The notes under the pieces: model-generated
Told to the model about the DNA's origin: nothing
The model's input: only the letters and a program-made list of their open reading frames with translations
Databases searched by the model: none
Position numbers and translations under genes: made by a program
Shown: one piece after another, positions 1 through 5,432 of the stretch
How positions within the stretch are numbered: position 1 is the stretch's first letter
Layout of the letters: the number at the start of each line of letters is the position of its first letter
NCBI GenBank assembly: GCA_029983495.1
Contig: JASBZJ010000135.1
Span: forward strand, 1 to 5,432
Reading direction: 5' to 3'
From: Porphyromonas sp.
GTDB taxonomy: Bacteria > Bacteroidota > Bacteroidia > Bacteroidales > Porphyromonadaceae
DNA length: 5,432 bases

Positions 1-1756
1 TTATGGAAAGGGATACCTTAAAACGCAGCTAGTTGATAACGAAATTGGACACTGGGCTCGTTACGCACGTTCGTATATAAACGAGCTTAAAAACTGTAAG
101 ATACTGGGTGTACGGGTTGGTGTTGCTGCCGATATACGCCGGGCTAAAGTGGCTATTAAAGATAAGTTGCGCGGAACAAGCATCCGCAGTAAGGAGGTTG
201 ACCTTAAAAAAGGTTGGAACATAGTAATGTTCGATGAACCCCTTAATGCTGGCGACTTTGAAGTAGTTTTTGGTTACGAATATAGGCAAGAGAATGTGCC
301 ACAAGATAATCCCTTTGTAGTAGCTTCGGATAATAACTTCGGTGCTCCTCGTGATTCGCACTACATTACCATTGATAATACCCGTATACAGAATAATGTG
401 AACGAATCGGGGGCTTTGTGTATCCAACTCATCGTTACGGGGCCATCCGAAATAATTGATAATCGTGCTGATTTACAGCAAATACGACAGTTGTATGTGC
501 TCGATAAGAATAAAAATGTTCAACTTTTAGCGGAGGTTCGAAATGAAGGTGCAAACACCATTGATAATATTGAAATACGTGTGGTGCGTGGCACAAAGGT
601 TATAGGTCGAACAAAAGCAAATGCGAATATTCCCGTATTAGGCGAAAAAACAATTACACTTGATGGTGTAAGTGCAAATAATGGCGATGAATTAAAGGTG
701 GATATATGGGCTGTTAATGGCAAACGCATTACTTCAAAGCAACAAACCATACTAATTAAGGATATTGTTCGTGATGGTATGGAACGTACTGTGCTAGTTG
801 AAATGTTCTCAACACTTAAATGTTCGTCCTGCCCCAAAGCTCATGAGAACATCCATGCTTTAATAGATAGGGAAAAGTATAACGATAGGATTTGTTGGAT
901 AACGCACCATGCGGGGTACTTACCCGATGTTTATAGCCTTGCAGAAAGTAAGTATTTGGAATTGCTTTATGGTGAAGAATCGCCTTTTGCCCCGGCTATA
1001 TGTTTTGATAGACGAATTACCGATTTTGGAAAAACGTTTAAGAAAGCACAATTCCATAACCCCGCTATTCCTGCTTCGGGCGATGCTTCTCCCTTTATGA
1101 GGAATTTCTTCGAAGAGGTCTTAAGCCGACCTGCGGTAGCTTCGATTGAACTCAAACGGGAATTTAATCCCGACCAAAAAAAGTTGTTTATTGAGGTTAC
1201 AGGAAAGGTTTTGCCTGAACATGTTGATAAGGATAACTTATACGTAAACATTGTTCTTGTTGAGAATGATATCGAAACCCGCGAACAAGCTGGCACGGGT
1301 AAGGATGATTCGGGAAAACTCAATCCGTTTATATTAACCGGGGTACCCCGTATTTTTGGCTGTGGTAAGGATGGTGCAAAAGTTACCCTCAATAGCGATA
1401 ATACTTATTCGTATAAAGCAGAACTTTCGGTTGATGAAAAATGGGATTACGATAACGTAGAGGTTATTGCCTTCCTTGCAAAAAGCCCTGCCAAAGGGTA
1501 TGCAAATTGCGAGGTGTACAACAGTACAAAAGTTACCCTTACCCCTTTAAACGCACTATTTATAGAAGGGAATAGAGGTCAATTATCGGTTAACGAAGAG
1601 GGCAGTGTTGTTTATTCCGAAAATGGAGCCGATATACAGGTTTATACCCTCGAAGGGCTACGCATAGCGAATACTTCGTTGCCAGCAGGGATCTATATTG
1701 TAAAAGTAAAGCCATTACAAGGCGAAGTTTTTGCACGGAAAATAATGGTTAATTAA
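1..1756 (+). CDS. Omp28-related T9SS-secreted protein with thioredoxin-like CxxC domain, 5'-partial
   Basis: The frame is open to the left edge (first full codon at base 2), so the true start lies outside. The GTG at 149 is in frame but is probably not the start, because the 49 codons before it continue the same domain. About 584 residues are visible. In order: a beta-rich N-terminal module (1-~150) of the kind found at the front of Bacteroidales exported proteins; an Ig/CARDB-like module (~160-245); a thioredoxin-like region with CSSCPKAH, Cys274 and Cys277 forming CxxC, as in Omp28-related proteins; a beta-sandwich (~375-515) typical of the Omp28 C-terminus; and a T9SS type A sorting domain (~517-584) with QVYTLEGL, LPAGIYIVKV and terminal RKIMVN. 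Inference: exported by Sec, crosses the outer membrane through T9SS and is displayed on the surface or released. Whether the CxxC is redox-active is unknown. The signal peptide is not in the window. A hairpin lies 63 bases after the stop. Confidence 0.85.
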   Translation, partial: YGKGYLKTQLVDNEIGHWARYARSYINELKNCKILGVRVGVAADIRRAKVAIKDKLRGTSIRSKEVDLKKGWNIVMFDEPLNAGDFEVVFGYEYRQENVPQDNPFVVASDNNFGAPRDSHYITIDNTRIQNNVNESGALCIQLIVTGPSEIIDNRADLQQIRQLYVLDKNKNVQLLAEVRNEGANTIDNIEIRVVRGTKVIGRTKANANIPVLGEKTITLDGVSANNGDELKVDIWAVNGKRITSKQQTILIKDIVRDGMERTVLVEMFSTLKCSSCPKAHENIHALIDREKYNDRICWITHHAGYLPDVYSLAESKYLELLYGEESPFAPAICFDRRITDFGKTFKKAQFHNPAIPASGDASPFMRNFFEEVLSRPAVASIELKREFNPDQKKLFIEVTGKVLPEHVDKDNLYVNIVLVENDIETREQAGTGKDDSGKLNPFILTGVPRIFGCGKDGAKVTLNSDNTYSYKAELSVDEKWDYDNVEVIAFLAKSPAKGYANCEVYNSTKVTLTPLNALFIEGNRGQLSVNEEGSVVYSENGADIQVYTLEGLRIANTSLPAGIYIVKVKPLQGEVFARKIMVN

Positions 1757-1819
1757 TTGTAGTGTGTTGAGGTGTTAATAGGTCGTTCATAACCTGTTAC
1801 ACTTTGTTTTTTAATTGTC

Positions 1820-1849
1820 GAGGGGGAGCATGTGTAGATGTTCTCCCTC
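1820..1849 (+). terminator. Hairpin between the two T9SS cargo genes, probable terminator
   Basis: GAGGGGGAGCAT pairs with ATGTTCTCCCTC as a 12-bp stem (10 Watson-Crick, 2 G-U in RNA) closing a 6-base loop GTGTAG. It lies 63 bases after the stop of the upstream gene and 52 bases before ATG 1902. The T-tract after the stem is weak (TCTTAATAAG), so termination may be partial and some read-through into the next gene is possible. Confidence 0.6.
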
Positions 1850-1901
1850 TTAATAAGTTCAGTTTCTGCCATCTAAATATTTCTAATTGTTTTTTCCTAT
1901 T

Positions 1902-3998
1902 ATGATGAAGCTATTAAAACTAGGTGTACTACTATGTACAAGCTTATTATTTACTGCTGAAGCCTTATTGGCTCAGCAAATTTTAGTTGGTAATGATTCG
2001 CCTGAATATGATGGCTTTAATGTTAGCCATTCTTTCGAGTACTCGCCCCAATTTTCGGTTTACCAAACAAAGGCATATAAGGTTTATTCGCCAAAACAAT
2101 TATGCTCCCTACAAAGTGCTACTGAGCAGGTTACTGTAACGATTAATTCGATTAATGCCGATGGCTATACCCCAACGGCTATTGCATTATATAATAACAG
2201 CATAACCATACCCATTACCGACTTAAAAAAATCGGTTTCGGTAATGGTACCGAAGGGAACGTACGACTTACACGTGGTTTATGAAAAAGCACTACGCACC
2301 TATATTGTTTTTAAGGAGCAGGTTGTTATTAATGCCGATAAAACTATAGAGTTCGACCCAACAACTGCTACAAACCCCTATACGATAAAATCCTATAACG
2401 AGAGTGGCGAAGAAATGACTTTAAACCAATATGAAGGGAATAAAGTAGTATTTAATGGCAATACCACAAAACTAAATAGCACAACCTGTTTTGTGGTTAA
2501 AGGGCAGGGTATTGTGCTATTAAAATTTGGGGGAGATTACCGCGTTAAAGGCATAAGTGAGGAGTTTAACGTAAACAATGTGAGCGATAGAATATACTTT
2601 ATTGATGGTCGTAAAATGACACACAACGGAAAACAGTATTTTTTGTGCTGTAAGGGCGACCTAAAGAAGTCAATTGTTGCAAATGATTATACCAAAATTA
2701 AAGCAATAAACCAGAAGTTCGAAACCTCGCAGTTCGGGCATAGAAAGGAATTCGATAATTCCCATTATGCGGGTTTCGATTTTACTTTATCTTACAAAGG
2801 CAATATGGTAGCCAATACTCGTTTTTCCGATTCCAAGCTTAAAGCAGTTGATGGCGTTATTGGCTTTATGGCCGATTTGTCGAACCAAGGAGATAATGAC
2901 TTTCAGCCCCTTGTAAAACTTCGATATTGCGATGCTAAATATAAAGGTGAAAAAGATTCCTTTTCGACCTTCTTTTTTATTGTAACCCCTTCGATTACAG
3001 TGAAAAATAACAAGTTGACGTACATAAATCACGGTTTACCCCAACGGTTTGAATACGATAATACGGGGCAAAACTCGGTTATTATGCCAGGTGCTGAGGC
3101 CTATAGTTTTTTGTTAGAGGAGTATGCAAATGAGCCTTTTGGAGCTACTTGCCCCATTGCATCGGTAATAACATATAATAATGGAACCCAACTAGTGCCT
3201 GCTTACATAGGTAGATACGGAGAGGAGCATATGACTGACTTTTTTACAGCAAAAGGCACAAAAAAAGAGGATGGAAATATTACGATATATAACCTTACTA
3301 CCGAAAATGTTTTAGTTAGTGGGCATAAAGCAAAGCACACCCTTATTCACGAAGTTCAAACGAATGCCGATGACAATGTTGCACCAACCCTACAGATGTT
3401 ACAACTACGTAATAATCGGGGTAAAATAACTCACTTGTTTGCATCAGGTGATGAGGCTACAATTAATTTTTCGGCTGGTGACTTTCGCGAAGAGGCTGGT
3501 GCAAAAGGCGGAAAATATTACCCTTGCGAAAAGCCAACAGTGGTAAAAGTGTATATTGCCTCGCAGAATGAAGAGAATAACTGGGTGGAACTAAGTACAA
3601 CCGAAGTCCCCGAAAATTACTACTTCCCCGCATATGGTTACTATTATACGGCAAAAGTAAGTAACTGTGCTGATGGCTGGTACAACCTAAAGTTCGAGCT
3701 TGTTGATCGGGTTGGTAACAAACAGGTACAAATCGTAAATCCTGCATTGTATTTTGGTAGTAACCCCACAGGTGCCTTATTCCCCATTAATTATGGCGAT
3801 GTTGATTATATACACCAAGGGGATGTTATTTGCATTGAAGGAATGATTAGCTCAAAAATTGTTCTTTATTCGCTTGAGGGTGATATAGTTCGATATGCGA
3901 TTGGTAATAAGCTCGGTATTACAGATATCCCTCGTGGCACATATATTTTGTCCGTGCAAAGTAATGGTATGGTTAATTGCGTAAAGCTTATGCTTTAA
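1902..3998 (+). CDS. Secreted T9SS cargo protein with S8-peptidase-associated C-terminal region, function unknown
   Basis: A 698-residue protein. I chose ATG 1902 (1905 is equally possible) because a clean signal peptide begins there: MMKLLK, then a hydrophobic core, with cleavage likely before Gln25 in LLAQQ; a Gln after the cleavage site is common in T9SS cargo. The in-frame TTG at 1887 adds only five residues and is less likely. No Shine-Dalgarno is seen, as usual in Bacteroidota. The first ~490 residues are beta-rich with no domain I can name. Residues ~490-613 (APTLQMLQ, INFSAGDF, PAYGYYYTA, DGWYNLKFELVDRVGN) resemble the region that follows the protease domain in Bacteroidales S8 serine peptidases, but no S8 catalytic triad motif is visible. 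Residues ~634-698 form a T9SS type A sorting domain (KIVLYSLEG, IPRGTYILSV). Ten or so Cys residues are scattered through it. It follows another T9SS cargo gene on the same strand. Probably surface-attached; substrate or partner unknown. Confidence 0.85.
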   Translation: MMKLLKLGVLLCTSLLFTAEALLAQQILVGNDSPEYDGFNVSHSFEYSPQFSVYQTKAYKVYSPKQLCSLQSATEQVTVTINSINADGYTPTAIALYNNSITIPITDLKKSVSVMVPKGTYDLHVVYEKALRTYIVFKEQVVINADKTIEFDPTTATNPYTIKSYNESGEEMTLNQYEGNKVVFNGNTTKLNSTTCFVVKGQGIVLLKFGGDYRVKGISEEFNVNNVSDRIYFIDGRKMTHNGKQYFLCCKGDLKKSIVANDYTKIKAINQKFETSQFGHRKEFDNSHYAGFDFTLSYKGNMVANTRFSDSKLKAVDGVIGFMADLSNQGDNDFQPLVKLRYCDAKYKGEKDSFSTFFFIVTPSITVKNNKLTYINHGLPQRFEYDNTGQNSVIMPGAEAYSFLLEEYANEPFGATCPIASVITYNNGTQLVPAYIGRYGEEHMTDFFTAKGTKKEDGNITIYNLTTENVLVSGHKAKHTLIHEVQTNADDNVAPTLQMLQLRNNRGKITHLFASGDEATINFSAGDFREEAGAKGGKYYPCEKPTVVKVYIASQNEENNWVELSTTEVPENYYFPAYGYYYTAKVSNCADGWYNLKFELVDRVGNKQVQIVNPALYFGSNPTGALFPINYGDVDYIHQGDVICIEGMISSKIVLYSLEGDIVRYAIGNKLGITDIPRGTYILSVQSNGMVNCVKLML

Positions 3999-4024
3999 TT
4001 CAAAAAGACTTTTATCGAAACAAG

Positions 4025-4058
4025 AAGGGGGGAGGAGCCATTATGGTTTCTCCCCCTT
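4025..4058 (+). terminator. Strong hairpin terminator after the T9SS cargo gene
   Basis: It starts 27 bases after the stop codon at 3996-3998. AAGGGGG pairs with CCCCCTT; after one bulged G (4032) the stem continues AGGAGCCA with TGGTTTCT (two G-U pairs in RNA) to a TTA loop, about 15 bp in all. TTTT follows at 4061-4064 after GG. The position and structure fit a rho-independent terminator. The apex CCATTATGGTT is identical to that of the hairpin at 5315-5350. Confidence 0.7.
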
Positions 4059-4201
4059 GGTTTTGCCATACCTCTGTACCACGCTGTAATGAGGTATTAT
4101 ACAATGGTTTCACTAGTGCTTCCTCATTTGTTCTATCGAAGCAGTATCTTCCTCTTCCCCTTTATGGATGTGTTTAACGCCAGCTAAATATGTTTTTATG
4201 C

Positions 4202-4209
4202 TAACTTTG
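4202..4209 (+). promoter_or_regulatory. Candidate Bacteroidota -7 promoter box (TAACTTTG)
   Basis: TAACTTTG matches the Bacteroidota -7 consensus TAnnTTTG and ends 12 bases before ATG 4222. A -33 element is poor: the nearest T-rich candidate is TGTTTA at 4171-4176, slightly too far upstream. The start site it predicts leaves a leader of only about 5-8 bases for ATG 4222, or about 12 for ATG 4228. It would drive the methyltransferase, and possibly the endonuclease remnant, independently of the T9SS genes. Motif match only. Confidence 0.35.
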
Positions 4210-4395
4210 AGCTGATAATATATGTATATGAATTATAGCTCAGCCTCACTATTTCCCAATCAATTCTTTAGAAACCCTAAGCCATTTATAAAGTGGGTAG
4301 GGGGAAAGGGGCAACTTATTCCCCAAATTGAATCCTACTTACCTTTCGACTTTTCGCAATGGAATGACGTAACTTATATAGAGCCTTTTGTTGGT

Positions 4396-4409
4396 GGCGC
4401 GGGGCAATG
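4396..4409 (+). other. Frameshift site inside methyltransferase motif I
   Basis: The bases here read GGCGCGGGGCAATG. The expected family sequence Gly-Gly-Ala-Met would be GGC GGG GCA ATG, two bases shorter, so a GC (or CG) dinucleotide gain in the GCGC tract is the simplest explanation. The two frames overlap as open reading from 4368 to 4452. Confidence 0.7.
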
Positions 4410-5186
4410 CTTTTTCATATGCTTGCAAAATACACGAACATTAAGAAAGCTGTAATTAACGACATTAACCCTTACTTATGCCAGTGTTATACTGTATTAC
4501 GTGATAAGCCAAACGAACTGATTAATATACCGCAAGACATAGAGCATTATTATAAATGCTTACCGAACGAAGAGAGCCGAAAGGATTATTTTCTTTACCA
4601 GAGGCAATTGTTTAATGAAGGTGGATTTGATGATGTAACAAGCTCGGCTAATTTTATATTCCTAAATAAGACTTGTTTTAATGGGCTTTATAGAGAGAAT
4701 AAGAAAGGGCACTTTAATGTTCCTTTTGGGCGTTATAATAACCCTTGCATATGCGATACTGAAACAATTTTGGCTGATAGCCATATTTTAGCAAAGGTTG
4801 AGATCGTTTGTGGCGACTTTGCTAATACTTTTGATTATGCAAAAGGTAAAACGCTTTTTTATTTGGATCCTCCATATCGACCTTTAACACCCACATCTAA
4901 TTTTACTAGTTATACTAAATATCGCTTTAGCGATACAGAACAATATCGTTTAAAGAAGTTTTGTGATAAAATCAATGCAAATGGATTCTACTTTTTACTC
5001 AGTAATTCAGATGGTCTATCTGCTCCTATGAATGATGATTTTATGGATAAGCTTTTTGCTAATTACAATATAGCAAGAGTTTGGGCAACACGTAATGTAA
5101 ATAGCGATGCTACGAAACGAGGAAAACTATCGGAAGTACTTGTTCGTAACTACAGAGAAACTGTAACCACTGTGTTATCGTTGTAA
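4407..5186 (+). CDS. C-terminal fragment of the Dam-like methyltransferase (second reading frame)
   Basis: This 259-residue open frame begins at an ATG that in the intact enzyme would be an internal Met just after motif I. It contains motif II-like NDINPYL (residues 18-24), the Dam-like FNGLYR/FNVPFGRY block, DPPY at 154-157 and SNSDG near 199-203. It lacks the motif X region and motif I, so if translated from 4407 it should not bind AdoMet normally. Listed separately because an automatic annotation would call it as a gene; it is best treated as part of the broken gene. Confidence 0.6.
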   Translation: MLFHMLAKYTNIKKAVINDINPYLCQCYTVLRDKPNELINIPQDIEHYYKCLPNEESRKDYFLYQRQLFNEGGFDDVTSSANFIFLNKTCFNGLYRENKKGHFNVPFGRYNNPCICDTETILADSHILAKVEIVCGDFANTFDYAKGKTLFYLDPPYRPLTPTSNFTSYTKYRFSDTEQYRLKKFCDKINANGFYFLLSNSDGLSAPMNDDFMDKLFANYNIARVWATRNVNSDATKRGKLSEVLVRNYRETVTTVLSL

Positions 5187-5238
5187 TACTTTGGCGTGAT
5201 GATATAGCCATATTTTTCTAACACAATAGCTTTAGTGT

Positions 5239-5328
5239 ATGGAGAAGAATTTTGATATTTTCCTAGATCAGTTAACACAAACAAATAACACCCTTTTCGG
5301 GGCTGTATCTATAAAAAAGGGATGTTGA
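5239..5328 (+). pseudogene. N-terminal remnant of a DpnII-like restriction endonuclease
   Basis: A 29-codon ORF, ATG to TGA, starting 52 bases after the methyltransferase stop. The first 19 residues (MEKNFDIFLDQLTQTNNTL) fit, from memory, the N-terminus of DpnII-type endonucleases, which have a short leader, FxxFLxxLxxTNxTL and then an aromatic-rich D[WF]xK segment. Here the match ends abruptly after NTL; the tail FGAVSIKKGC fits nothing in that family, and neither other frame resumes it. A complete DpnII-like enzyme is near 300 residues, so about 90% is missing. Methyltransferase followed by endonuclease is the usual order in these cassettes, which supports the call. The TGA falls inside the hairpin at 5315-5350. 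No Shine-Dalgarno is seen; an in-frame stop just upstream (5233-5235) fixes the start. It could be a chance ORF, but position and motif together make that less likely. Confidence 0.55.
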
Positions 5329-5350
5329 CCATTATGGTTCCATCCCTTTT
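5315..5350. terminator. Hairpin, probable bidirectional terminator
   Basis: AAAAGGGATG pairs with CATCCCTTTT (10 bp); after a small internal loop (TTGA against TTC) the stem closes as CCA/TGG over a TTA loop. TTTT lies on the 3' side, and AAAAAA (5313-5318) gives a U-run on the - strand, so it could stop transcription from both sides. It ends the endonuclease remnant and may also serve a convergent gene entering from the right edge. Confidence 0.6.
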
Positions 5351-5399
5351 GTTCCTTCGATAGATATCCTCTTTATAAGGTTCCGAACATTGGTACCGT

Positions 5400-5432
5400 T
5401 TATTTCAGTTTACTCATAAAACGCTCGGTATT
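5400..5432 (-). CDS. Possible 3' end of a convergent gene, partial
   Basis: Read from the right edge on the - strand, one frame gives NTERFMSKLK followed by TAA (5402-5400). A basic tail like this is a plausible protein C-terminus, and the hairpin about 50 bases beyond has a U-run in this direction. Ten residues are too few to identify a family, and a chance frame is quite possible. Confidence 0.25.
   Translation of the reverse strand, partial: NTERFMSKLK

Larger units (their letters stand above)
4222..5186 (+). pseudogene. Dam/DpnM-type adenine-specific DNA methyltransferase, split by a frameshift
   Basis: The family transfers a methyl group from AdoMet to N6 of adenine, usually in GATC. 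The first frame (4222-4455, 77 residues) has PFIKWVGGKG at residues 21-30 (motif X region) and EPFVGG at 54-59 (start of the AdoMet-binding FxGxG motif I), then runs into unrelated residues and a stop. The second frame resumes with MLFHMLAKY at 4407 and holds NDINPYL, NKTCFNGLYR, GHFNVPFGRY, the catalytic DPPY (bases 4866-4877) and LLSNSDG. Removing two bases from the GCGCG at 4397-4401 restores FVGGGAMLFHML and one protein of about 320 residues, normal for the family. The start is ATG 4222 or 4228. As sequenced, neither half has all catalytic elements, so the product is probably inactive. A sequencing or assembly error, or ribosomal frameshifting, cannot be excluded. The neighbour at 5239 suggests it belonged to a DpnII-like restriction-modification pair; the GATC target is inferred from the family. 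Confidence 0.85.

Noticed and set aside
149..151. GTG as the start codon of the first gene
   Set aside because: The frame is open and protein-like for 49 further codons to the window edge, with no signal peptide at the GTG; the gene is 5'-truncated by the window.
29..427. 132-residue open frame on the - strand
   Set aside because: It lies opposite the strongly supported Omp28-related gene, has no recognisable motif, and the + frame continues through it to the window edge.
967..1392. 141-residue open frame on the - strand
   Set aside because: Shadow of the thioredoxin/beta-sandwich coding region on the + strand; no motif of its own.
1796..1807. TACACTTTG as a -7 promoter box for the second T9SS gene
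   Set aside because: The spacing inside the box is one base too long for TAnnTTTG, and it lies upstream of the terminator hairpin, about 95 bases before the ATG.
1929..1937. Lipobox (VLLC) in the signal peptide of the second T9SS gene
   Set aside because: The Cys is only at residue 12 and is followed by more hydrophobic core; cleavage near LLA-QQ fits a standard signal peptidase I substrate better.
3977..4177. 66-codon + frame overlapping the end of the T9SS cargo gene and the following hairpin
   Set aside because: It overlaps the cargo gene, reads straight through a terminator hairpin, and its peptide has no recognisable features.
5306..5367. Outer inverted repeat TATCTAT / ATAGATA around the last hairpin
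   Set aside because: Only 7 AT-rich bases with unequal spacing to the inner stem (a few bases versus about nine); likely chance.

Overview
The window looks like a chromosomal stretch from a Bacteroidota, probably Bacteroidales (Porphyromonas/Tannerella/Prevotella-like). Four things suggest this: roughly 40% GC by eye; no Shine-Dalgarno sequences; a TAnnTTTG-type -7 promoter box before the methyltransferase; and two consecutive secreted proteins ending in type IX secretion system (T9SS) type A sorting domains. No rRNA, tRNA, CRISPR array or complete mobile element is visible.

Left part (1-4064): two surface/secreted protein genes in tandem on the + strand. The first is cut by the left edge. 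It is an Omp28-related protein with a thioredoxin-like CxxC domain and a C-terminal T9SS sorting domain (ends 1756). The second (1902-3998) is a 698-residue T9SS cargo. It has a signal peptide, no recognisable catalytic domain, and a C-terminal region resembling the one that follows the protease domain in Bacteroidales S8 serine peptidases. Each gene is followed by a strong GC-rich hairpin (1820-1849 and 4025-4058) that probably acts as a terminator. The 145-base and 223-base gaps hold only these hairpins and, before 4222, a candidate promoter.

Right part (4202-5350): what appears to be a decayed DpnII-type (GATC) restriction-modification cassette. The Dam/DpnM-like adenine methyltransferase (4222-5186) is split by a frameshift inside its AdoMet-binding motif I. 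52 bases downstream, a 29-codon ORF (5239-5328) carries what looks like the first ~19 residues of a DpnII-like endonuclease, which then stops matching and terminates at a hairpin (5315-5350). That hairpin has the same apex as the one at 4025-4058. The last 33 bases may be the end of a convergent - strand gene.

The two halves are functionally unrelated as far as the sequence shows: a surface-protein locus flanked by the remnant of a restriction-modification unit. GATC is scarce in the window (5 sites, 3 of them inside the cassette), which may reflect past GATC restriction. The most interesting result is the double lesion (methyltransferase frameshift plus endonuclease truncation). No previously undescribed system could be supported.
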